From NCBI RefSeq assembly GCF_029227915.1, contig NC_079884.1, forward strand, positions 8,556,001 to 8,620,000: DNA of 64,000 bases, given 5' to 3'. The notes beneath the pieces were generated by a model. It had not been told where the DNA came from, searched no databases, and saw nothing but the letters and a program-made list of their open reading frames with translations. A program made the translations under genes and the position numbers. The stretch is from Hydractinia symbiolongicarpus. Taxonomy: Eukaryota; Cnidaria; Hydrozoa; Anthoathecata; Hydractiniidae. The first letter of the stretch is position 1. Every line of letters starts with the position of its first letter. Positions 21,434-30,396 of this stretch are shown in pieces.

Positions 21434-21926
21434 ATGGAAAGACAATACACACAATGTCAACACTCTTTATCTCTAGACAATTTCAAGGTTAGAGAGAATG
21501 GACATCAGACAAAATGGTGCATCCAGGTGCCTCGATATAAAGAAGGCTTCAAGACAGCGAAACAAATGCCCACACGGAAAACAACGACAACAATGTCCTA
21601 CCTGTGACTGTCCAGGGTATCTCTATAAGCTAATTCTAGACAGAATACGCGACGCCCTAAGGCATGACACAAAGATAGCTTCCCAGAAATATCTGGGATG
21701 TGACATTGTAATGTTTATGAAGCATATCCAAGCACAGTTTAGAGGCGGCATGAGCTGGGGAAATAGAGGTCAATGGCAGTTCGATCACAAAATCTCAGTC
21801 AGGTATAGAGAGAATGGAGAATATCCTAGTGATGAAGAACAACTCGCAAGACTGCACTACACCAACATTCAGCCCATGTGGATTGCGGACAACCAGACGA
21901 AGGGCCATCGATATATCTCTGAATAG
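21434..21926 (+). pseudogene. HNH-type endonuclease with zinc-ribbon N-terminus, one shift
   Basis: ATG 21434 opens a frame with CQHSLSLDNFKVRENG and a first part of a zinc ribbon. It shifts near 21520-21545 into the frame 21498-21926, which holds CPHGKQRQQCPTC, then KYLGCDIVMFMKHIQAQF, then the nuclease core QWQFDHKISV, LHYTNIQPMW and DNQTKGHR (H, N, N/H pattern). The layout matches HNH proteins of phages and giant viruses that cut DNA, often homing-like. The core residues are intact; only the shift stands against a working product, and a downstream ATG at 21498 could still express the core (142 residues). An HNH gene is not part of the standard Polinton set. Confidence 0.65.
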
Positions 21927-22030
21927 TCTAATGTGTTTCATCAACCACTTTACACTGCCTGATGGAGATACGCGGGAGTTTTTCGAAGAGATGTTCAAGA
22001 TCAATATGGTGTAAGCAGCGCCTCTAATTT

Positions 22031-22051
22031 TGTGACTCTTTGCGAGTCACA
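22031..22051. terminator. Gene-end hairpin, 8-bp stem
   Basis: TGTGACTC and GAGTCACA surround TTTGC, 105 nt after the HNH stop. The motif AACTGTGTTCCGCGTTG follows at 22078-22094. Confidence 0.4.
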
Positions 22052-22143
22052 TCAAAAAGTAAATGCTTACAACTTGAAACTGTGTTCCGCGTTGCTGACC
22101 GCTACGACGGAGAAAAAAAAAGTGATGGAATAACAAAACAAAT

Positions 22144-22656
22144 ATGGAAGCATACGTACAACAAGAATAATTTAAAGCTTACTACAATATCTCTGTGCCT
22201 GTTCTAAAATGTTGTATCAAGACAGCGTCACTTGCTGGTTATTGCCCGCAATGCTTGGGAAATTTTACCTATCGAAATGGACTATACTACGAAGGATTTG
22301 AGCATCCAACTGATGAACAGCTTTTAACCAGAGTAGCATCAGGGGAAAAAGCATGGGCAACATGCCCAAGACTTTATATGGACCCGGAGTTAGAGAATGA
22401 TATAACGCGCTAAGGGTTGCATGTTAGTACGGATGTGAACAAATACGGTGTTATTTGTTACGAAGTGATCAAAAATAAAGAAACAAAGCTATCAGATCTA
22501 GCAGACTTGGAAAAAATAGGCGATATCCTAGGCGTTAATATACCAGATAGACTGCTGGTTGAAATTAACCTTGATAACGAGCCAAATGTTGTTAAAGGAA
22601 TCGTGTATAGGTACCCTTTCTATACCTTACATTCTTATGATTATCTGCGAGTATGA
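22144..22656 (+). pseudogene. Polinton ORF with two in-frame TAA stops
   Basis: One frame of 170 codons from ATG 22144 to TGA 22656 with no shift. It is cut only by TAA at 22168 and 22411. The N-terminal half has CC...CPQC, a possible zinc site, then ATCPRLYMDPELE. The rest is an alpha/beta sequence ending VYRYPFYTLHSYDYLRV. No family is recognised. Both stops could be CAA to TAA changes. It converges with the integrase, with a perfect palindrome between them. Confidence 0.5.
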
Positions 22657-22673
22657 GGAATATACAGGTAGGT

Positions 22674-22701
22674 TCTTGTAAGTCTCATGAGACTTACAAG
22701 A
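22674..22701. terminator. 28-bp perfect palindrome between convergent genes
   Basis: TCTTGTAAGTCTCA and its exact complement meet without a spacer, 18 nt after the plus-strand stop at 22656 and 37 nt beyond the integrase stop, so it could serve both transcripts. Confidence 0.5.
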
Positions 22702-22737
22702 TGACAGCAACGCGGAACCTAATTTTAACATACCCTT

Positions 22738-23766
22738 TCACCATTTTTTCACATACTCAGGAGTTATTGTAACATCTTCTGGAATCAGCATTAATTCTTC
22801 AGAGACAAATGATTTATCAGGACCTTTTTTAAGATAGTACAACACACGACTGTTTGGTTCTGCCACAATAAGATCCTGCCTATACGTTTTCTTGCGACAA
22901 AAAGCGTCGATTGAACGTCTTTTCTGATCACCATATTCTTCTCCAGGTTGAAGCAGATAGAGGTATAGACCATCTTCAGGCAAAGGGACTTCGTGCTTCA
23001 CCTTTTCATCAGGACGGAGCCGCAGGCGATCGTTTTTTTTAGGTGGCACGTCTTCCAATTTGATGGCCTTTGAAAGCTTCATGCCGATCATTACAGTATT
23101 GGTGTTATTGAGGGCTTTCACTGTAGAGTATAGGTTTGTCACCCATATACTACTTGGGTCCTCAGTGACCAACTCTTGCGCATCTGCAAGCACTTTGTTA
23201 TTTGATTCGACAAAGGCTGTAAATGTATGATGATACTTGGTTGTGGCCCTAGAAATTTTCACATCTTTTGCTTCTAACAGTTTTTTCACATTTGACTTAA
23301 ACTCAGATCCATTATCGCACTGGAAGGTTTCGGGATAGCGTAGAGGTCCTGCCTTGTAAATGTCCTTGATCATACCTTCAACCTCACTACCTTTTTTCGT
23401 ACGTAGAGATCTCGCCACCTTATATCTTGAAGCCACATCGATGCCTGTCAGGATATACTTGTACATGTTCCCATAAACTTTGTTATGAGGCATGTACAGT
23501 AGATCAAACTGATGCATTTCATTCGGTTTTGTAATGCTAAGATGAGGATAATCAATCTTTTTTGGTCCTTGAATATGTCGTAGCCATAGGAGCTGTCGAG
23601 ATAACCAGTGTAAGACTCTCTTACGTGGTAATTTACTCTCCTTAGCCAGTAGTTTAATTGCTTTTCTTTCAATCCAAAGATGTTCAGGCTGATAGTAAAT
23701 GGTGCTCAGTTTTTCTGCATCTTGGCTAGAGACAGAGTGAGCTAGTAATTTCTTTGCTTTTGACAT
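22738..23766 (-). CDS. Polinton integrase, D,D35E (retroviral type)
   Basis: An intact frame of 342 residues. The rve-type catalytic core has D88 (HQFDLLYMP), D151 (FQCDNGSEF) and E187 (FVESNNK), exactly 35 residues between the last two. An N-terminal helical part (about 30-65) replaces a clear zinc-binding HHCC motif. The C-terminus (about 265-342) is basic and beta-rich and does not show a clear chromodomain. The enzyme joins the element's ends to target DNA, making short duplications (family knowledge). It is the only large gene of the element without a lesion. A second hairpin covers its start (23757-23787). Confidence 0.88.
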   Translation of the reverse strand: MSKAKKLLAHSVSSQDAEKLSTIYYQPEHLWIERKAIKLLAKESKLPRKRVLHWLSRQLLWLRHIQGPKKIDYPHLSITKPNEMHQFDLLYMPHNKVYGNMYKYILTGIDVASRYKVARSLRTKKGSEVEGMIKDIYKAGPLRYPETFQCDNGSEFKSNVKKLLEAKDVKISRATTKYHHTFTAFVESNNKVLADAQELVTEDPSSIWVTNLYSTVKALNNTNTVMIGMKLSKAIKLEDVPPKKNDRLRLRPDEKVKHEVPLPEDGLYLYLLQPGEEYGDQKRRSIDAFCRKKTYRQDLIVAEPNSRVLYYLKKGPDKSFVSEELMLIPEDVTITPEYVKKW

Positions 23767-23787
23767 GTTTCTTTATTACATGTCAAA
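23757..23787. repeat. Hairpin over the integrase start, 11-bp stem
   Basis: TTTTGACATGT and ACATGTCAAAA with a 9-nt loop span the integrase ATG and its upstream side; the neighbouring minus-strand gene ends at 23806. Confidence 0.45.
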
Positions 23788-23805
23788 ATGTGTGCTTTTT
23801 TTCTG

Positions 23806-24213
23806 TTACAAATATTTGTACGCCACATATCCTAGAAGAGCCAAGGATCATACTACAAACGTAAGTTCACATTCTTTTGTTCTTGGGAAGGTACGTAGAA
23901 ATCTGAAAGTTTGAGAGCTTTATCGATCGTAGTAATGTAATATTCTCGCATACCTTCATCAAGAGCCTCCAAATCCTTCCCGGTTTGTCTCTTCAGCTCT
24001 CTTTGATGGTTATACCAGTCAATTCTTGCTTGTCTATCTCGCACCCACTTGGTGCTTGGGCAGCTTGTATTTGTTCAATAGCCTTATCATGTTTTTTCGT
24101 TCTTCTTCGCCATGTCCTGAGAGTTTGCTGAACAGATAGTTCGAGCCTGAAAAAGTTAGTGCATTAATTGCTGCTCCTGCTGCCACCACTGCTAAAGTAG
24201 CCCTGTTTATTAT
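23806..24213 (-). pseudogene. Conserved Polinton ORF with two membrane segments, broken
   Basis: The N-terminal part reads LAVVAAGAAINALTFSGSNYL (hydrophobic), the middle RDRQARIDWYNHQREL, then DFYVPSQEQK. The C-terminus is a second hydrophobic stretch, LALLGYVAYKYL, before TAA 23806. The start codon position holds ATA, and there are shifts near 24060 and 23845 and a TGA at about 23840. The hydrophobic-helical-hydrophobic layout recurs among Polintons; the function is unknown. Confidence 0.5.
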
Positions 24214-24222
24214 ATTTATTTT

Positions 24223-24480
24223 TTAGGCACAGTTAAAGCTGGGATCCATCTTTTTTGACTGCCATTTCTCGACTTATCCTATATAGATATTTCGAATACT
24301 CTCATCTAGATCTAACTCGCAGACATGGGCTGGAAACGACGCCATAGCCATAACTGCGCAATGTGTTAAAACTTGGCATAATTCCCAATCGAGTCCTAGA
24401 CTTAAAGGGTATAAGTTCTTGATCATATAATTCATGTAATCCTACAGTCATCTTTGACAGATAATTTCCCATCTTCTTTT
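24223..24480 (-). pseudogene. Small Polinton ORF remnant
   Basis: The minus strand shows a helical segment around HCAVMAMASFPAHVCELDLD followed by ESIRNIYIG, a stop and a short basic end closing at 24223. Further right (to about 24620) are lysine/arginine-rich remnants with several stops. No start could be fixed and no family named. Confidence 0.4.
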
Positions 24481-24708
24481 TCTTGATCTTTTCTATTTGG
24501 ATCTTCTTTTCTCTTAGACAGCTGCGTGTCTTGTTTCTTGATCACCTTTATTCAAAATATCAGTCTCATTTAAAATACCAGTCTTTCTAGTTTCTTGCCT
24601 CTTTTTGCTAATTTAATCGAAAGTTTCCCAATCGAGATGATTAAAAACTGTACTAAATAATGACACAGGGGCAAGTTAAAATCCGCATTTTTCATACATA
24701 TGTAAACC

Positions 24709-25056
24709 TTAAACCTCCAATTGCGTGTGGCCATTAGTATCCAGCGGTAAATTTCCATTAGTTTCGCATGCTGATTTTTTAATTAAATAACTCGAATGTA
24801 CATCAATCATCATTTTTTGAAAATTATCAACACCTGAATATTTTGATAACAGATCTTTTTTATTTACCCTATTATTTACCTTATCTTCCTTATCATATAG
24901 TTTATCGATTACTTTATCAGATGCTTTATTTAAACGTTCAATAGTCCATTGTGTTTTACTAGATATTTTTGTGAGGTTATCACTCAGATACTCAAGTTTA
25001 TTTTGTTCTGTTTTTTGCGTATCAATGCCATTAAGAAAATCGTTAAGTTCAGCCAT
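24709..25056 (-). CDS. Coiled-coil Polinton ORF
   Basis: 115 residues starting MAELNDFLNGIDTQKTEQNK. The frame stays open to 25152, but the ATG at 25056 begins the hydrophilic protein and the upstream part is AT-rich noise. It is mainly charged helices (about 15-75), with no catalytic motif. It might pair with the tail-like or membrane proteins nearby; that is a guess. Confidence 0.45.
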   Translation of the reverse strand: MAELNDFLNGIDTQKTEQNKLEYLSDNLTKISSKTQWTIERLNKASDKVIDKLYDKEDKVNNRVNKKDLLSKYSGVDNFQKMMIDVHSSYLIKKSACETNGNLPLDTNGHTQLEV

Positions 25057-25219
25057 CTTCTTTAATATAGGTGAAAATTTATAAAATAAATAAAATAAAT
25101 AAATTTTTTTTAAATATAACGGTAAAATTATTGCAATACATAAGATATACATCCATGTTTTATTTTGAAGAAAAAAAATATCGCCAAGCTCAGCACAAGC
25201 ACCAAAACTTCTGCTTGAG

Positions 25220-25278
25220 AACCCTCTGGGTTTTTTTTATCGTTGCTCTTGTTGTTGTTGTTTGAAACCCAGAGGGTT
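25220..25278. repeat. Inverted repeat, 14-bp arms, 31-nt loop
   Basis: AACCCTCTGGGTTT (25220-25233) and AAACCCAGAGGGTT (25265-25278) are exact complements. The loop contains T8 and a GTT run. Confidence 0.75.
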
Positions 25279-25873
25279 TTTGATTCTGCGAGTATCCCAC
25301 TCAGAGTCTTTAATTTTCCATCTCCGAGATGTTTTTCAGTGCTGTCCTGCTTTGCAGGCTTAGCGTACTTGCTCTTGATACTCTATACAGAACGTCGTGC
25401 TGTATTACGAATTAATGAACACACCTTTTTTTGAGGGTAAACTTTCAGAGGCAGTTCCTCGCACAGATATGTTTTAACCGAAATTTGACCCAATTTTCCC
25501 GTCATGGCACAATTAGCATGGCACAATGTGTGGTACACACCAGGGCGAGACGGCCGCTTCTAGGAAAAGTATGCTCTCGCCCGCGCATCCCTACCCTTCC
25601 GCCAGAACTAAGCCTGGTACCACTATTCTAATCTAATTCGAAGTTTGTTTATAGTCATTTCAGTATTAACTTGAGTATTGCACGTGTGGTAAATCATGCA
25701 TCACCGCGCATATCTCTCGTGCATCATTCAGAAAAACCTCGATTATTCACAAAGGTGTAAACATTTTTGAATAGATGAGGCAAATAAGGTTTGATCTTGT
25801 TTTTTGAACTGTGTTCCGCGTTGGTACCGCTTCATACTGATGTACTCAGATTTCTGATAGAAGTATAGGTGAG

Positions 25874-25897
25874 AGGGGTACCCAATTGGGTACCCCT
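25874..25897. terminator. 24-bp perfect palindrome after the polymerase stop
   Basis: AGGGGTACCCAA and its exact complement, 11 nt beyond the polymerase stop codon (25908-25910, minus strand). It is the clearest gene-end hairpin of the set. Confidence 0.5.
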
Positions 25898-25907
25898 ACG
25901 ATAGCAA

Positions 25908-28900
25908 TTACAAAGCTAAAAGTACCGTATGCACACCATCCTCTAAAATGCACCGCTTTTCGTAGCATGCTGAGAGCCCTAGCTTACTTTGCTCGTATGT
26001 AACCATCCTTTGATTATAAACTCTAAACCCTGTATTTTTTCCAGTGTCTATATGTCCATATATCCATAAATATATAACATACCTCTACACGAAAACTTTG
26101 TACCCTTTTTACCTTCTACAAAATAGCATTTTGCTGTCAATGCAACCAGTCTTGTGCCGATAAACTCAGGCTTAAATAGACCTCCTGTTCTCTTTGGGTA
26201 ATCGTCTGTCACAAGCCAGTTTTTTACATCTTTGTCGTATGCCTAGAGCAGTTAAGGACGTACGGCATCACGCAATTCTTCTCCAGAAATGACAAAATAA
26301 GCAGAATCTGTACCCATATAGATGTACTCGAAGTCTCTACGATCTACATATTTATCAAGGAAGTCGTAGTAGAACTCCAGCATGGGAAGGGAAGTCTTGT
26401 AACAAGGTGCTTGGATACAACATGTTCGCATCTAAACACAAGACAGTCATACGCTTGTGATAGCGAGTGAACACAATCGCCGGGCCTCCTACCATACCCG
26501 TTTGTAGCGGCTCGTAAGCCTAATTCTTTGCACATTTCGTACAGGCTTTATGCACCTCTTTACAATCCTCATAGGTCTTGCAAAAGCAGAAGTCTTTACA
26601 TTTGTGCTTACAAGGTTCAGCTGGAGCGTGCAGTCTTCTTTACATTTGTACTTACAAGGTCCACCTGGAGCGTACAGCTCCACCTTGGGGTTTAGTTTTA
26701 GAGTCTTGTTCACCACAGACGCATCGACACGCCTGAAATACTCACTGCATCCTTCAAGATGTCGATATCATCTCCATAATATTGACGTCTTGTCTTATCA
26801 ACCGCTTCGATGAAGGGTTCAACATCTGCCACATTATAGAATTCTGCGGAGAAGCTTCGTACTGTTCGGGTGATAGTGTGCTTTTACCGCTTAATCGGCT
26901 ATAGAAGTCATCGTGCGCGACAGACCCGACATAGCTCAACTTGTCATAACTCGTTAACAACTCGTAAGGGAACACGAGCTTGCATTCGAGAGACTTGCAT
27001 CATCGGTCGTAGCTCATACCAGGAGCGAGGAAATTTATAATGTCAAGGAATTTGAACTTTGATGTCGTCACGAACATGTAGTTGTTGTCCTTCTTTGCAA
27101 CCTTGATATTTTCGCTTCCGTTTTTCACAATTTGCTCAACAAAGTATCGCTTGATCATGTTCAGATCATACTTACCACTATGGAAGCCTATCACCGTTAC
27201 CTGGTTCACCCATTCGATCCACGCATCCTGGCTCTTGCGGAAGCATGTCAAAATCGTCAGGTCTCGGGTACATTTTCTCCACTTCAGCGACGATAAGAGC
27301 GTCTCCTTTCTAGCTCCTCTACGGATAGTTTCAATAAAATTTTAGGATCTTCATTTTCTAAGAACGTTGGTTTGCCACTCAGACTATCATTAATAGCGGC
27401 ACTTCCTGGTATAGCTATGACTCGAAAGGTATGTCAAATCAGATGTTTGCTTTTTTGAAATGTGGCAAGATGGCCTCAAAATCAAATACGATGTAGCGAG
27501 GATTGCGTTTGTATTCTTTGTTGAAATGTCGGTTGCTCTTGGGAGGATTTTTACATTCCCACACCGTCACTAGGTTGTATCCCTATTCTCGTATCATATC
27601 CTCCTTCTTCTTCGTCTGTTCATAGCGGTATTTGTTCGTTTGCGGCTGACAGCGGCATCCGTTCTATTTGCATCCATGGTATTCGTAGACGGTCTATGTG
27701 ATAGGCTCATAGCCGTCTGATTTCCACTCCTTCCCTTCTCCATCACGTATCACACGGTCTCCAGCATGGCCGTAGAGTTCGTGGTGAATGTCTTGCTGTT
27801 TCCCTCGACATGTGTTTTAACCATTGAGATGCAGCGTAGCTAAAACCTTCCCTGTAGAATACCTTCTCAGACCTGCTCGGCATACGTTTCATTTTCTCAC
27901 CTTTGCAGATGATCGTCGTCTTGACTCCTTCGCATTCATTTTTCTTATGCCCCGTGAGATTCCAGGCTTCAGTAAAGAGCTGGATACATACCTCACACTC
28001 CAGGGTTTTTGTCAACACCTTGATATCTTTAATGTAGAAGCAGTGGCCTTCAAACATTCCAATCATCTAACCCTTTCTTATGCTGCTTCCGACCATAGAC
28101 AAGTCGCCATGGTGCTTTCTCGTTGTTTGACTAAGGCTCATACCCTTTAATGTTGATCTTGAGGTGGTTTGCGATACCTTCCATATCTACCAGCTTTGTG
28201 GGGTGGACGTCCTTACGCTTTAGCTTGGAGTCCTCGTAGTACTCTCGCGCTCATGCAAGAGCTGGCCTTGTAGGGAAATCTGTTCCACGTTTTACGTTAG
28301 TCCTCTTTTTTACCGCTAAACATCTCCAAAAGCATAGATTATCCGTTCTCTTTTCCATACCATCCATAGCGTAGATACATCTCTTCCTCCGTAGCTAGTC
28401 TGGAAGTGGTCCGCATCCCAACAGAGGCTCACGCGTGCTTATGATCTTAATCTGCACGTGATCGAAGATGATTTTCCCTCCTGGCGTCTCTATAGTTCTC
28501 ACAGCTGTTAGGTAGGCTTTGCTCCAAAACTCACCATCCTCCAGATCCAGACGCTTCATCTAACATTCCTCTATGAAAGCTTCGATCTCTGCGATCCTTG
28601 CTAAAGACCTGGAGCTCTTAGTTTTGTGATAGAGATACACCACCTCCACCTTGGTGAATATCACAGCTGAAGCTGTAAACAACATTTACTCGCATATCTA
28701 TATGGGGGATGATTTTATCCATAATAGCACGCGTGAGTGGCTGGTTAAGGTTCTTGTTGTTTTTCCATGTTTTGACACGATTCCCGTCCTCTAACACTTG
28801 TATATCATTTTCATCAAATATATACCGAATTCCTTCGATCCTTTCGGGATCCATGGGCTGCTTCTTTTCTCCCGGGAATATGTGTTTGATGTCCTCGATC

Positions 28901-29175
28901 CCTGTGGCCTTCTTCTTCTTCCTTCGATCCCTGTGGCCTGCTTCTTCTGTCTTTGGAACACGTTTGATATCTTCGATTACATAATATTCGTCTTGTATGT
29001 AGTTTTCCTGTGCTTCCTGCTCGACCTCATCGTGGAGCGTCGTCCCTCTCGAAAGTTGTTCCTTTGCTCTTTTGTAATAATCAGTAATACTATCTCGCAC
29101 ACTCTGCAGTCGAGCGGTAAGAGCATCGTGAGTTGCTGCTACTGGCGCCGATACTGCGTTGTATAATTTTGTCAT
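25908..29175 (-). pseudogene. Protein-primed family B DNA polymerase (Polinton), multiply broken
   Basis: About 3.27 kb or 1,090 codons, the normal size for Polinton pPolB. ATG 29175 opens a 185-residue piece with the N-terminal helical region. Next, about 27930-28010 shows a zinc-finger-like CEVCIQLF...C. The exonuclease region has VIGFHSGKYDLNMIK at about 27150-27200. Then come FPYELLTSYDKLSYVG, LYAPGGPCKYKCKEDC and GYGRRPGDCVHS. The polymerase active-site strand MGTDSAYF (motif C) is at 26295-26318. It ends with a TAA at 25908. Stops and shifts separate nearly all blocks, so it cannot give a working enzyme. It would have replicated the element from terminal proteins (family knowledge). Confidence 0.8.
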
Positions 29176-29199
29176 TGCATTTCTAAACCAACTTATCTC

Positions 29200-29475
29200 T
29201 CTTTATTATATACAAATTTTATTTATCAATAAAATTTTTAGATGGACAGAAACTTTTGAATTATTTTACTCGACTTGCGCATGATGCCGTCGGCGGATTT
29301 TTCGGATGCCGGTGGATTTCTCAGATTTTTTGCGCATGCGCAGATTTTACTCAGTTGCTGCATGATACAGTTGTGACGTCACAGATTTTTAGGGGTGTTA
29401 AAGGAGCATTGCTCGAGTAAGGGTTTTGCTCGATGTGACTCCAATTCCTGGGTTGAACCCATCTATACTTCTACT
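29200..29475 (-). repeat. Polinton right terminal inverted repeat
   Basis: Reverse-complement partner of 13810-14081, ending TATACTTCTACT. It lies 25 bp from the polymerase ATG, so the polymerase promoter probably overlaps it. Confidence 0.9.
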
Positions 29476-29480
29476 ACATT
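29476..29480 (+). repeat. Target-site duplication, right (ACATT)
   Basis: Same 5 bases as 13805-13809. Confidence 0.6.
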
Positions 29481-30396
29481 TTGCCAAAACATTTTTAGCT
29501 GCTCAAGAAATTTTAAATTTTAGAAAAGAAATTTTAGTATTTTAACTCCCTACACGAGTTCCCAAAATACATACATTAGTAGAAGTTTTAAGTATTTTCA
29601 AAATACTTACAGTTTAATTCTTTCTTTACATTGTCGTGATTGTGACATTGTTTTGATCCAAACTTCAATGGTGTCATTTTAGTAGCTGACTTCTAATCCT
29701 TGTTTAATTTTAGTTAAAACATTAAAATAAATGAAAGGTATAGTCAAGTACTTCGAAAAATAAAATTGAGATAATTTTTTTTATATAATCTAAAATAAGA
29801 AATAGCTGGAAGAATATCTTCCTATAAAAACCAAAGATAATATATCGAAGTTATCTTTTAAGGCTAGTTTTCACGGCTGAAGAAGGCGAATAATAGCCAA
29901 TGTAAGCTAAAGTAGTATTTACACTTAAGTACTTTTTTAAAAGCAAAACGACAATATGTGAGAACCAGCCTTTCTAAAAAACTATATTTACAGTTAAAAG
30001 TTTCGAAAAATACAAGAAAAAAATGTCTGTTCACATGAGGCCTAGTGTCAAATCAGCTTGAAGCGAAAAATCTAATTCTTGCTACGTTGTGTCGCATAGG
30101 AATTTTGACATACGTATCCATTATTTTAAGCGGTGGGGAGATTGACCTTATTGAAGTTTTAAACTAGTTTGATTTCTTCACTTTGGGTCTCATGTAAATG
30201 GGAGACAGGTTCTATCACATAATATATAAAACATAACTGTGAATAGCTAAAAATAGGTACATCAAAAACAGGTGCTTCATTGATGAACCATCTGTACAAC
30301 AAAAACACATCAATAAAAAAACTCTCCATCGTTTGAACGATCCATTTTGCTGTGGAAGTTTTATGTGCCCAGTTTTAAAAGAACCAACAACAACGC
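29481..30396. other. Intergenic, no gene seen
   Basis: AT-rich spacer between the Polinton and the 3' end of the GPCR gene; no conserved frame. Confidence 0.5.

Larger units (their letters stand above)
25057..25907. other. Polinton spacer with two palindromes, no clear gene
   Basis: Between the coiled-coil ORF and the polymerase end. Plus-strand frames at 25243-25631 show no signature, and they may be a worn-out gene; the missing protease would have to be here if anywhere, but I see no catalytic motif. AACTGTGTTCCGCGTTG lies at 25807-25823. Confidence 0.4.
13810..29475. mobile_element. Polinton/Maverick element, about 15.67 kb
   Basis: It is delimited by inverted repeats of about 270 bp that begin AGTAGAAGTATAGATGGG and are flanked by ACATT. 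The inside has the Polinton gene set: protein-primed family B DNA polymerase, retroviral-type integrase, FtsK/HerA-type packaging ATPase, double-jelly-roll major capsid protein and single-jelly-roll minor capsid protein. Several Polinton-associated ORFs and an HNH nuclease are also present. I did not recognise the expected adenovirus-type cysteine protease. The repeats differ at many positions and most large genes are broken, so the insertion is old. Gene blocks run on both strands: + 14.1-15.8, - 15.9-17.2, + 17.2-18.0, - 18.0-19.3, + 19.3-22.7, - 22.7-29.2 kb. Confidence 0.93.

Noticed and set aside
25243-25631. Possible Polinton cysteine protease
   Set aside because: The protease is expected in Polintons and this is a vacant stretch, but no His, Asp or Cys catalytic blocks could be recognised in any frame.
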